Origin: Terebella lapidaria
Lineage: Eukaryota; Annelida; Polychaeta; Terebellida; Terebellidae
NCBI GenBank assembly: GCA_949152475.1
Contig: OX424569.1
Span: 20,993,170 to 21,057,169 of the forward strand
Length of the DNA: 64,000 bases
Direction of reading: 5' to 3'
Shown here: positions 21,960 through 33,271 of the stretch, piece by piece
Numbering within the stretch: the stretch's first letter is position 1
Layout of the letters: every line of letters begins with the position of its first letter
Translations under genes and position numbers: made by a program
Notes under the pieces: generated by a model
Databases searched by the model: none
What the model was told of the DNA's origin: nothing
Seen by the model: the letters and a program-made list of their open reading frames with translations, nothing else

Positions 21960-24900
21960 TTGTTTGCTTGTGAGCGCTCCACAGGTCACAATTTTGATCG
22001 TAAAATCATGGAATTCGGTCAGAAGATGTACAATTCAATATAGATGGATGAGTTCATTTTTGGGAGGTCAAGGTCAAATATTGAGGTCAAGGTCACGCAA
22101 AACGATAAAAACACATAAATGGCCATAACTCCGGTTCTAATTGTCCTAGAAACTTCAAACCAAGTTCATATTGTAGATAAACTCGAGTTCTATCTTCTGT
22201 GACCTTGACCTTGGCATTTGACCTTGACTTTTAGAAGTTCGCCATGAGATGAATGTCAAGGTCAAGTACGAAGGTCAGCGCACCATATCGAGTAGTATAT
22301 CGTTGGAAAGGTCTTGACCCCCTGATTGCAGTGATACCCTATTTTCGGCGCTGTGACGTACACTGACGTCACAATGACGTCATAAACGTCAAATTTCCGA
22401 AATTTCAAAAGGCCATAACATCGTCAATACTTTATGGAATCTCTTCAAACTTGATATGCATATTGACAGCAATGACCTCTACGAATTAAAGTACAAAGGT
22501 CAAAGGTCAAGGTCAAGGTCATCGAAATCCCAGAAAAACATGTTTCCGGTAATAACATCCGTTTGATTTGTCGTAGGCTCATGAATTTTGAACCATATCC
22601 TTCAGAAGAGGTATAGTAATCGAGTGTATATGTCAATTTCATGATTGACCTTGAACTTTGTCAGGAAAATAAGGTCATATGAGGAAAACTTCAAGGTCAA
22701 ATTTTCAAACTAACTGAAACCTATCAAGTAGTATATCAAATGAAAGGTCTTGATTCCCTGGTACATACTTTCTCATTAGTTTTGAGATGTGACGTTTATT
22801 GACGTCACAGTGACGTCATAAACGTTAATCTTTCGAAATTTCAAACGGTCATAGTGTCCACAAATCTTGTTTGATTCTAATGAAATTATACAGGTATAAT
22901 ATATGTCTTCATGCACAGGCAATGCAAAATTTTCTTGACTCAAGGTCAAAGATCAAGGTCAAGGTCACGCAAAATGTTAAAAACACATAAGTGGCCATAA
23001 CTCCGGTACTATTTGTTATAGAGACTTCAAACCAAGTTCATATTGTAGATAAACTCGAGTCCTATCTTCTGTGACCTTGATCTTGGCATTTGACCTTGAC
23101 CTTGAGAAGTTCGCCATGAGGTGAATGTCAAGGTCAAGTACGAAGTTCAGCGCACCATATCGAGTAGTATATCGTTGGAAAGGTCTTGACCCCCTGATTG
23201 CAGTGATACCCTATTTTCGGCGCTGCGACGTACACTGACGTCACAATGACGTCATAAACATCAAATTTCCGAAATTTCAAAAGGCCATAACATCGTCAAT
23301 ACTTTATGGAATCTCTTCAAACTTGATATGCATATTGACAGCAATGACCTCTACGAATTTAGGTACAAAGATCAAAGGTCAAGGTCAAGGTCATCGAAAT
23401 CCCAGAAAAACACGTTTCCGGTAATAACATCCGTTTGATTTGTCGTAGGCTCATGAATTTTGAACCATATCCTTCAGAAGAGGTATAGTAATCGAGTGTA
23501 TATGTCAATTTCATGATTGACATTGAACTTTGTCAGGAAAATAAGGTCATATGAGGAAAACTTCAAGGTCAAATTTTCAAACTAACTGAAACCTATCAAG
23601 TAGTATATCAAATGAAAGGTCTTGATTCCCTGGTACATACTTTCTCATTAATTTTGAGATGTGACGTTTATTGACGTCACAGTGACGTCATGAACGTTAA
23701 TCTTTCGAAATTTCAAACGGTCATAGTGTCCACAAATCTTGTGTGATTCTAATGAAATTATACAGGTATAATATATGTCTTCATGCACAGGCAATACACA
23801 ATTTTCGTAACTCAAGGTCAAAGATCAAGGTCAAGGTCACGCAAAATGTTAAAAACACATAAGTGGCCATAACTCCGGTTCTATTTGTTATAGAGACTTC
23901 AAACCAAGTTCATATTGTAGATAAACTCCAGTCCTATCTTCTGTGACCTTGACCTTGGCATTTGACCTTGATCTTGAGAAGTTCGCCATGAGGTGAATGT
24001 CAAGGTCAAGTACGAAAGTCAGCGCACCATATCGAGTAGTATATCGTTGGAAAGGTTTTGAGCCCCTGATTGCAGCGATACCTTATTTTCGGCGCTGCGA
24101 CGTACACTGACGTCACAATGACGTCATAAACGTCAAATTACCGAAATTTCAAAAGGCCATAACAGCGTCAATACTGTATGGAATACCTTGAAACTTGACA
24201 TGCATATTAATAGCATTGACCTTTATGAATTGAAATACAAAGGTCAAAGGTCAAGGTCATCGAAATCCCAGAAAAACACCTTTTCGGTTATAACATCTGT
24301 TTGAATCGTTGTAGTCTCATAAAATTTGAACCATATCATTCAGAAGAGGTATAGCAATCAGACTTATATGTCAATTCCATGATTAACTTTGAACTTGATC
24401 GGAAAAATGAGGTCACATGAGCAAAACTTCAAGGTCAAATTTTCAAACTAACTAAAAGCTATCAAGTAATATATCAAATGGAAGGCCTTGAACCCATGAT
24501 AAATAGTTTCCCATCAGTTTTCGAATGTGACGTTTATTGACGTCACAGTGACTTCATGTACATAAATTTTTCGAAATTTCGAAAAGCCACAGTGTCCGGA
24601 ATTCTTGTTCGATTCTGATGGAATTGTTCAAGTATAATTTATATCTTCATGCACGGGCAATGCACAATTTTCGTGACCCAAGGTCAAGGGTCAAGGTCAA
24701 GGTCAAAGAAAAGGTAAAAATCACAAAAATTGCCATAACTTCGGAACTAATCGTCATAGAAAGTACAAACTGGGACCATATTGTAGCATATCAAAAGGTC
24801 TTTGTCCGCTGACCTTGAATGTGCACTTTGACCTTAAAAAGTTTGCCCAACGTAAAAATTTCATGAAAAAAGTATCTTTCTTCAAATTTCGAGGAGTTGT
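21960..24900. repeat. About 870-bp AAGGTCA-rich repeat family, block 2
   Basis: At least three tandem units share the CACGCAAAAYGWTAAAAACACATAA mark at about 22093, 22966 and 23837, and a diverged unit near 24700. Each holds AAGGTCA runs, opposed TGACCTTGACC runs and paired TGACGTCA palindromes. Sequence between units 2 and 3 is very similar, suggesting recent duplication. Confidence 0.88.
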
Positions 24901-24959
24901 TCAGTAAATCTTTTCAATGTGTAAATTATGGGTAAATGTTTTAAATGTAAACAAATGTT

Positions 24960-26765
24960 TAGTCATTTCGTCAAGTGTTGGCCTATGGCCGATTTTTTGT
25001 TTGTCTGTCTGTCCGCGCGCATATCTCAAAGGCAAATGGTCCGATCAACATGAAACTTATCGGGATGAAGCAGTATCTCAGTGGCTCGGTCCTCCTCGAA
25101 TCTGTTCAAAATCGGACAAAAACTGTTGCCATGGCAACGGAAAATGTAAAAATCAATAATTGACCATAACTCAGGTTCTATTCAAGATAAATTTTTCTAG
25201 CTAATTTTGTATTTTTCTATGGCCAATTCCTGATCATCTGATATATGGCCCGTGGTCGTACGACCAAAACTCTCCATTATCGCCCGATGTCGAAAAATTG
25301 GGGGTCACGGTTTCAATTTTTTTTGGCCAGCGACGTTTCAGTGCAAATGTCTGCGCTCATAACTCAAAGGCAAAAGGCCCGATCGATTTGAAATTTATAG
25401 GGCAAGAGTGCTATGGTGCTGGCTCATTCCCTTCAGAATTTTGCCAAAATCGGATGAAAACAGTTGCCATGGCAACGGAAAAAAGAAAATCACACAATTG
25501 GCTTTAACTCCGGTTCTACTTGATATTAATTTTTCCAACTATTTTTGTATTTTTCTTTGGCCATTTCCCGATCGTATGGTGTACGACCGATGGTCGTACG
25601 ACGAAAACTCTCCATTATCGCCTGATGTCGAAAAATTGGGGGTCACGATTTCAGTTATTTTTGGCCAGCTACGTTTCAGTGCAAATGTCTGCGCTCATAA
25701 CTCAAAGGCAAAAGGCCCGATCAATTTGAAATTTATAGGGCAAGAGTGCTATGGTGCTGGCTCATTCCCTTCAGAATTTTGCCAAAATCGGATGAAAACA
25801 GTTGCCATGGCAACGGAAAAAAGAAAATCACACAATTGGCTTTAACTCCGGTTCTACTTGATATTAATTTTTCCAACTATTTTTGTATTTTTCTTTGGCC
25901 ATTTCCCGATCGTATGGTGTACGACCGATGGTCGTACGACGAAAACTCTCCATTATCGCCCGATGTCGAAAAATTGGGGGTCACGATTTCAGTTATTTTT
26001 GGCCAGCTACGTTTCAGTGCAAATGTCTGTGCTCATAACTCAAAGGCAAACTGTCCGATCGATTTGAAATTTATAGAACTAGAGTGCTATGATAGTGGCT
26101 CAGACCCTTTAAATTTTTGCCAAAATCGGATGAAAACTGTTGCCATGGCAACGGAAAAAAGAAAATTTTTTTTTCCAAAATCGGATGAAAACTGTTGCCA
26201 TGGCAACGGAAAAAAGAAAATTTTTTTTTGCCAAAATCGGATGAAAACTGTTGCCATGGCAACGGAAAAAAGAAAATCACATAATTGGCTCTAACTCCGG
26301 TTCTATTTGATATTAATTTTTCCAGCTATTTTTGTATTTTTCTTTGGCCAATTCCCGATCGTTTGGTGTACGACCGATTGTCGTACGACGAAAACTCACC
26401 ATTATCGCCGGATGTCGAAAAATTGGGGGTCACGATTTCGGTTATTTTTGGCCAGCGACGTTTCAGTGCAAATGTCTGCGCTCATAACTCAAATAAAAAA
26501 AAATAAAAGGCAAACGGTCCGATAGATTTGAAATTTATGGGGCTGGAGTGCTATGGTAATGGCTCAGTCCCTTTCAAATTTTGCCAAAATCGGGTGAAAA
26601 CGGTTGCCATGGCAACTGAAAAAATAAAATCACATAGTTGACTATAACTCCGGTTTTAATCAATATTAAATGTTCAACCTATTTTTGTATTTTTCTTTGG
26701 CCAATTCCCAATCGTATGGCGTACAACCGATGGTCTTAAGACCAAAACTCTCAATTATCGCTTAA
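24960..26765. repeat. About 338-bp tandem repeat carrying X-box palindromes
   Basis: Units recur at spacing ~338 bp. Marks: the perfect palindrome GTTGCCATGGCAAC at 25125, 25463, 25801, 26139 and 26603, plus AATTGGGGGTCACG and TTTCAGTGCAAATGTCTG. A local 55-56-bp triplication of the palindrome with a poly-T spacer occurs at 26139, 26194 and 26250. The long ORFs across units (145 and 182 codons) result from a unit length not divisible by three with few stops and are not conserved genes. Confidence 0.9.
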
Positions 26766-26779
26766 TTTTAGTGACTAAA

Positions 26780-28020
26780 TCTGAAGGGCGAGGGTCTGCA
26801 ATCTCTGATTGTCTCGTTGTAACTGCGGCAAACAGATCAATCCGATCCTGCATTCGGAGACGTGCACTCCCCCCATATCCGGACTAATATGGGGTAGATC
26901 GCCCGCTTCAACTCATCATCTGACCGCAGAACAGCGTCTCGCGCGAGGGCGGACGACTGGGAGTCATCTACGCCCTGTTGCAGGCGTGTCTGAGCAGCTC
27001 TGGCATTGTGTAAGCGGCGCTTCAGCTTCTCTTTCTCAGCCCGGAGTCGCTGTACTTCGGTGGTCATCTCGCCGGAGGTGGAGCTATTCTCGGACTCTGC
27101 AGCTCGAGCAAAGGCCTTCCCTTCTTCGAAGGCTCGATGCTCATGTTCGGCGGGTAACTCTCGGGTAACTCTCTAAGCTCCGCCTGGTACCTTCCATGAG
27201 GCCCTGGTCGTGCGCCATATGGCATGCGGCCCGGGAGGCCTCAGCTCGGTACCTGCTGAGCCGCTCTAGAGAGTGGTCCATCTCCGTTACGAGATATTCC
27301 GCGGCCTGGGTGAGTACTCCCCTCTGGGGGGATCCCAGGGGTACTCATCCCGTGCACGTGCCAGCATGCCTATCCCTGCGTTCCCCAGTTCATTGATGGC
27401 CCGGGGAACAGGCAGACTCATGGAAAGTCTCGTAGGCCCGGGCTGCTTCGGAGGATTTCCTCTGCGTGATCCATGGCGTCTAGAGCAGGGTGGCGGTACT
27501 TTGCCAACCCACAGCTAAGCCGCTTGCTCCCACAGAGGAACTGGATGCGGATCTCGAAGGAGGAGCTGGGCGCCCAGAATCGCTTGCCTTTGAAGGAGCC
27601 GCACTAGGGACCTTTGGTCGGGTCCCCGGTGTTGAGCTCGAGGGAGAGGTGATATCCGCCACCCTACGTCCCTCTGACGGTCACGAGGGTACCGTCACTT
27701 CGAGCAAGCGTGGATACGAGTCGTCCATGAGCGTCTCTCGCAAGGGCGGATGACTGGGAATCATCTGTACTTCGTTGGTCATCTCGCCGGAGGTGGAGCT
27801 CTTCTCGGACTCTGCAGCTCGAGCAAAGGCCTTCCCTTCTCCAAAGGCTCGATGCTCATGTTCGGCCGCTGGAGTCTGGTAACTCTGAGGCCCTGGTCGT
27901 GTGCCATACGGCATGCGGTCCAGAAGGCCTCAGCTCGGTAACAGCTTAGCCACTCTAGAAAGTGGTCCATCTCCGCTACGAGATATTCCGTGCCCCGAAT
28001 GAGTATTCCTCTCTGGGGGG
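26780..28020 (-). pseudogene. Gag-like remains of a gypsy-type element, internally duplicated
   Basis: A GC-rich block unlike its AT-rich neighbours. The minus strand encodes short open pieces, one a Leu/Glu/Lys/Arg-rich predicted coiled coil (27067-26837) and others Ser/Pro-rich (27662-27480). A segment with GTCATCTCGCCGGAGGTGGAGC...TCGATGCTCATGTTCGG occurs twice (27061-27300 and 27778-28000). It lies downstream of, and on the same strand as, the pol relic at 29.9-31 kb; assigning it to gag is inference from composition and position. A poly-G/poly-C tract (28013-28071) follows. Confidence 0.35.
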
Positions 28021-28744
28021 GGAGGGGGGGGGACGAATCCCAGCATACACACGCATCTCCCCCCCCCCCCCCGTGACTCCTTATCGTGTCATGTATACGG
28101 GTGGCCTAAATACAGGCCATCCCGGGGAATCCTGCAATCACATACAGTAATTGATAAAAGTCATTAGCTTTTAGCTGCCCCACCGGCGGGCAATGACATT
28201 AGATTAATCACCACCGCAGGATAGAGATTGTGTACAATGTATCAGAAGTCAATCTACTTGTGGATGTCACGATTATGTCAATCCACCAGCAGCGATAAAA
28301 TAAATTTACCACCACTCAAACAGCGATGAAAATACATTCACCACCGTTTGCCTACTTTTCATAGATCACGGCACACCGGCTTCTGACACATAAAAACAAT
28401 CTCCTACAACCCTCTTGCGAAAGCAGGAATCTCCCGATTTCTAACTCTCTATTGCACCAGGGAAAAGATATATCATTAATCTTATCTCAATTTATGATCA
28501 AATGAGAAAGAAATAGCGTTTCCATGGAATTAGTGCATACTTGTGGTTTAAATAATCCACTCAAAATTATCTCATAATCCATTATGAGATGAAAAATAAA
28601 TAAAACCACTCCCCATTCGCTTACAAGGCGAACGCGTATGCCCATGGTAGCCCTGCAGACAATTGAGCGCCCTGTTGGCGTTCATGAAGCGCCCATTAGC
28701 AACCCCAACGTACAACAAGGCCACGGAGCAAGGCACCGTTCAAA
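28021..28744. other. Unassigned spacer between retroelement parts
   Basis: No coding signal. It contains G/C homopolymer runs at its left edge and CACCACC-rich stretches (28210-28350), with no recognised repeat partner in the window. Confidence 0.3.
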
Positions 28745-29515
28745 CCCAGAGCCCATAAATCGATTACTGGAGCATGGATTCTATAGATTCGGGTGAGATG
28801 CCGGCAGGTCCATAACCGCAATGGTTAGGGGGTGAACCCTTCATACCGGCGCCCAATCTGGAAAATCACAAACATTATGAAATCAATAGCCGGCAGTCGT
28901 CCGGATCTGCCAGCGAACGTCCAGACCCAGACAATCACCATATTATAGCATATTGACCTTATCCAATGATATGAAAGGGATTAGAAACCACAAAGTATGC
29001 TGCGCACATAGCATTCGACCCCCTTCTTCGAAGTAGGGTCAGGTTTCTGGTCATTCCGGCCGACCGCATTGTGTAAGGTACGATCCGGATGAAACAAGCG
29101 TCCACCTACTGCCGCAACCGGTCCACATGCGCAGACTGAACAGTCGCCCAATAAAAATAATAATGGTAAAACGGTTTCCTGCCGTTAGAAACCTTATGCT
29201 ACTATAATAAATACCTTATAGTAGCTGGCTCACGGGTGGCAGCGCACAGGGGTGTGTCCGGACGACCGGACAAGTTTCGCATAGGAACCGCGGACCTCAG
29301 TCCTTACGTCCGGACACTACCACAGCGCCCAGAGCCAGTTTCCCAAATCCGTGGGAAAGCGCTTCTCCCGAGCAGAGGTATATCCCCAGCCTCAGTCTGG
29401 CCATAAAAGAGGCTGTTCCGGGACCAAGGGGCGCCAGGCAAATCCACGAAAGTGCTCCACCCAGAGTAGATATTGAATTTACCACGCCGGACAGAAGTGC
29501 ACATGATGTGGTTAG
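28745..29515 (-). mobile_element. 3' internal region of a gypsy-type element
   Basis: Read on the minus strand, this matches 61680-62398 on the plus strand throughout: the Ser-Thr-Phe-Val-Asp-Leu-Pro-Gly coding patch (~29465-29440), CTGGCTCTGGRCGC, CGGCAGGAAACCGTTT, and GGTTATGGACCTGCCGGCATCTC. The two copies are in opposite orientation, 32 kb apart. The reading frame is not maintained, so the coding patch is a relic of unknown product. Confidence 0.7.
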
Positions 29516-29726
29516 GCTTGCCGCACATCCCTGGTGCTAGAAAGTACGAGAGGGCGGATGCGCTTAGGCAGTGCTTCGACGCAAAGATGCCTGAAGACTG
29601 GCCACCTGGACATCCCAACAAGTGAGGGTCCAGGATGCAAAGTTGTCCGGATCCTCACGGAGTAGCTGAAAATCCATCCGGATGGTGACGGACGGATACC
29701 TCAAGCACATCTGCATGGGCAGAGTG

Positions 29727-30192
29727 TTAGTCCCACCCATACCGCGATGGCGCATGCGGCTTCCAGCGTGGCTGTTGCCCATCCGCATGCCGAGGGGGGT
29801 CTGGGGAAACCTGTGGGTCGCCGCAAACGTGGTCTAAGTCATCCGCTTGCCCATCTGATGAATCAAACGGGTCTGGGAGACCTAGCATACAGCATGTACG
29901 CTCGTCCGGTGTCCGCGGATGCTGTCCGGACGTGTCCCTGAGGGGAACATCATCCGGTTCAGCATCTTGAATGAGCGGATCCATGAAGAGCAGGCCTTCA
30001 TACTTCAGGTTGTCAATGTGGACCACCAGAACCCTGTCCGGATCGGAATCCCAACGTATCCGGTAGTCCACTTACGTCACCTGCTTCAGTACGGTGAACG
30101 GCCCTATCCACAGCCTTGCAAACTTGTTGCTCTGTCGACGTGTACCTTCTCCCTGGAAGGCCCAGGTCCGAGTCTGACGAGGAATCCTCCTC
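29727..30192 (-). pseudogene. Gypsy integrase C-terminal domain relic
   Basis: From 30190 the minus strand reads an Asn-Lys-Phe-Ala-Arg-Leu-Trp-x-Gly-Pro-Phe block, a stop (~30082), then Val-Asp-Tyr-Arg-Ile-Arg...Val-Val-His-Ile-Asp-Asn-Leu-Lys (~30070-30005) and an acidic/Pro-rich tail to 29727. This is the integrase C-terminal (GPF/Y-like) region of gypsy pol. The HHCC and DDE core that should precede it are absent: upstream lies only ~100 bp of linker after RNase H. Confidence 0.75.
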
Positions 30193-30299
30193 GGGCTTGA
30201 GTGGTTTCATTCCTACGCAATCAGGATTCTTGCACTTGTGTGCAGTGCTCAATTTTCATGTCATACTCCTGGAGTTTAACGAGCCATCATCGGCCCAAC

Positions 30300-30984
30300 T
30301 GTAGTTGAGCAGCCATCGGAGCGAACTGTGGTCAGTCCGCAGCCGGAAATGCCGCCCCAACAAGTAATGCCGGAAGCGCTTGGTCATAGTAACAACTGCG
30401 AGGAGCTCGCAGTGAGTCGTTCAGTAATTCATTTGAGAGCGGCTGAGGGCCACACTCACATAAGCTACCACATGCTCCTGTCCGTCCACGACCTGTGAGA
30501 GGACACCGCCGAGCGCGAAGTTACTCGCGTCCATGTCCAGTATAAACTCACAGTCGGGCAGAGGGTGCCGGAGCACAGGTGCTGCCACCAGGACCCTCCG
30601 GAGGTCCGCAAAAGCAACCTTCTGAGAAGCCTCCAGGACAAAATCCGCGCCCTTTTCTGTGAGGAAATTGAGGGGGCGCGCAATCTCCGCAAAGCCTCGA
30701 ATAAACCGGCAGTGGTAGCTTGCGAAGCCCAAGAAGGACCTCACATCTGCCATGCTACAGGGCCGGGGCCAGTGCTGTACGGCCTCGATCTGCGGGGTTT
30801 GGTCGGACACCTGTACCTGTCATCATGAAGCCTAAGTACAGGATCTCCTTGGCGGAGAGCTCACACTTGTTAGGCTTCAGTTTAAGGCCTGCACCGCGGA
30901 TGCGATGGAGCACCATCTGGAGGTTGGCGAGGGTCTCCTCGAAGGACCGATCGTACACGACGACATCATCGATGTACATTGCTT
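30300..30984 (-). pseudogene. Gypsy RT (catalytic box onward) and RNase H relic
   Basis: The minus strand opens with Met-Tyr-Ile-Asp-Asp-Val-Val (30979-30960), the RT catalytic box. Then come the Gly-Leu-Lys-Leu-x-x-x-Lys-Cys block (~30895), Tyr-Leu-Gly-Phe, the thumb Phe-Leu-Gly-Phe-Ala-Ser-Tyr-His block (~30735), Leu-Asp-Met-Asp-Ala-Ser of RNase H (~30545), and, after a stop at ~30418, Cys-Glu-Leu-Leu-Ala and Arg-Thr-Asp-His-Ser-Ser-Leu-Arg-Trp (~30335). One frameshift lies near 30800. Everything N-terminal to the catalytic box is missing; an LTR fragment abuts it. Confidence 0.85.
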
Positions 30985-31230
30985 CCAGAGGAACCCTGAC
31001 ATGAGCTCACCTGTCGTCCTCTGCTGTGAACGACTCCGGCCACACGTGGTGCGACCTCGGTATTTATACTCCCAGCGAGTGCACGAGAGATGGCTCGAAA
31101 GTCACTGTTCAGTATAATGGATAGAGAGAAGGACCGAAGAGCGTCGCGTGCTTCAAACAAGAAGCGGCCAGAAACAAGGTAGTGCTTAGCAACGAACCAC
31201 CTGCCGCGATCCTTGGGCAAAATCGCCACA
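30985..31230 (-). mobile_element. LTR 5' fragment fused to RT
   Basis: On the minus strand it starts TGTGGCGATTTTGCCC at 31230 and includes a TATAAATA box (~31065-31058), ACCACGTGTGGCCGGAGTCG and GGTGAGCTCATGTCA. This matches the LTR at 60378 base for base over long stretches. Homology stops near 30988 and the RT catalytic box begins within a few bases, so gag, protease and half of RT have been deleted between them. Confidence 0.75.
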
Positions 31231-31242
31231 TTAATTTCAGAC

Positions 31243-31401
31243 AAAATGAGCTCTTACAAGTGCTACCGCTGCAAGGAAGGCTTCGAAGACCTTACGGTGG
31301 TGATGCAGCATTGCAAAAAATGGCATGCTGAATTAAAATTCAGTGATTTGTGTCCTGATGGCTGTGGGTACTGCGCTTTACAATATACATGCACTGCCTG
31401 A
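31243..31401 (+). CDS. Short ORF with one C2H2-like zinc finger, unknown
   Basis: The 52-codon frame from the Met at 31243 encodes Cys-x2-Cys-x12-His-x4-His (residues ~6-27) with the Phe and hydrophobic spacing of a C2H2 finger, then a Cys-rich tail (Cys-Pro-Asp-Gly-Cys-Gly-Tyr-Cys). It starts just beyond the outer end of an LTR fragment (31230) and is preceded by TTAATTTCAG, a plausible splice acceptor, so it could be an exon or fragment of a larger repeat-associated protein interrupted by the LTR. No neighbouring exon was found. Confidence 0.35.
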   Translation, partial: KMSSYKCYRCKEGFEDLTVVMQHCKKWHAELKFSDLCPDGCGYCALQYTCTA

Positions 31402-31826
31402 TTGATGTCTAATTTTCAAGCAAGGGCGACAAATATATCTTTCTTTTTGTCTTAAATTTTGAGCAAAGGCCAAACAAGCACTGAATAACCATTCACATTC
31501 ACATAATCATGCACATTACTGAGCTCCACGCTACACTAGTTCATCACCATTATCATAATGATTCTATGATCTTAACTATATATTCTTTGAAATGATAAAT
31601 GTTGTGGAATGATATTAATTTTATATTTAGATTTATATTGTGCCAATTATATATCCATTATATCTTTATGCGCTTTCATATATACATGTATATATTAAAT
31701 TTTCAGTTGCATCGCTTTACAATAGCAATAGTGTATGCAATATACTAAGCTATACTTGATAAATATTTACTGAGCTACTGCCAGTGAGGGCAAATATATA
31801 CACCAAGTTTTACAACTGTTTATTAT
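31402..31826. other. AT-rich spacer
   Basis: Low-complexity AT-rich sequence with TATATA runs. No gene or recognised repeat. Confidence 0.4.
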
Positions 31827-31885
31827 GGAAGCCCATAGGTGACAGGTGTGGGAAAAAATGTTGGTGTTTTTTTCTATTAAAAACC

Positions 31886-32490
31886 TTGCACGTTCGAACG
31901 TAGAAAGTTCAAAACTACCACGTTCGCATGTAGAAGCATTTAGCGCTATCACGTTCGCACGTGGTAACTTTAAAACTTATCACGTTCGCACGTAGAAAGG
32001 TTTAAGGCTTCCACGTTCACACGTAGAAAGTCCAAAGCTACCACGTTCACACGTGGAAACATTATATGCTTTCACGTTCGCACGTAGAAACTTTAAAACC
32101 TATCACGTTAGAACGTAGAAAGATCTAGGTTTCTACGTTCACACGTAGAAAGTTTCAAAGCTACCACGTTCACACGTGGAAACATTATATGCTTTCACGT
32201 TCGCACGTAGAAACTTTAAAACTTATCACGTTCGAACGTAGAAAGATGTAGGTTTCCACGTTCACACGTAGAAAGTTTCAAAGCTACCACGATCACATGT
32301 GAAAGCATTTGATGCTACCACACCCAAATATTTGCACGTGCGAACGTGGTAGCTCCTGAAGTTTCCACGTACGAACATGGAAGCGTCAAATGCTTCCACG
32401 TGTGAACGTGGTAACCTCGGACTTTCCACGTGTGAACGCAATAGTCTTAACTGTTTCCACGTGCGAACGTGATAGTGTCAAATGCTTCCA
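31886..32490. repeat. Array of CACGTTCGNACGTRG palindromes, ~30-bp period
   Basis: About 19-20 imperfect palindromes (CACGTTCGAACGTAG, CACGTTCGCACGTGG and variants) are spaced 28-32 bp apart. A higher-order 122-bp duplication covers units near 32046 and 32168. From about 32330 the units flip orientation (CACGTGCGAACGTGG), so the array is itself roughly an inverted structure. It forms the left arm of the foldback element. Confidence 0.9.
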
Positions 32491-33271
32491 AAAAACACCC
32501 CCTGTAAGCGGCGCAGCGGTGATATGGTTTTGTCCGGGCATGCGGTGGGTTTTGCTCGGGCAGGTCATGGGTTTTGCTCGGGCAACTCTGTTGATGCTGG
32601 GTTTTGCTCGGTCATACGGATGGTATGTACAACAAGCATTGTTTTGGAGCTTTGATACTCAAGAACCTGCGAACTGTGCTAAGCGATTATTCAATTCATA
32701 TAGGCAATTTTATGAGGAAATACAGACTTCGTACATTTCATGGTAAATTTGCTTTCAAAACAGTCCTCTATTGTCACAAAAATTATGAGACACATACCTT
32801 GTTATATTACTCAAGTGATACCACCAAAATATGATGCTGCAACAGAATAACAAATGAGTAATTGGGTCTGTTTGGGTCTGCCATATGGTTTTGTCCGGGC
32901 GTACCTATGTCTATTTTCGCAATCACAATGAGCAAAAAGAAAAACTTTACCTCCACACATATAAACAAAATATGTGTATGGTATATAATCGTCCTGCTTA
33001 CTGACAAACACGAAATTAGCTGCGCGTGGCAAGCGTATATGGCATGCACACACTTTCAGTGCAAACGTTATTGTATATTCAGGAACAAACACACCTACTT
33101 AACAGTCATTTATGCAGTTGCCGAACACTCATTTATGGTATGACGTGTGCCCTGCCTGCGTGTACATCCTCTAAAAAGGGGCCTCTTGTGCGCGAAACTC
33201 ACCTCTCCCTAACCTCAGGTCCAAGATAACATAGGCCCAAGGGTCCTGTAGCGTACAGGCTAGCCAACAGA

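Noticed and set aside
25408..26294. 145- and 182-codon ORFs
   Set aside because: They run across 338-bp repeat units and encode the same repeat in shifted frames.
31886..32490. CRISPR-like array (short palindromic repeats at ~30-bp intervals)
   Set aside because: Repeats vary, the spacers are themselves repeated, orientation flips midway, and the context is eukaryotic with spliceosomal introns; no cas genes.
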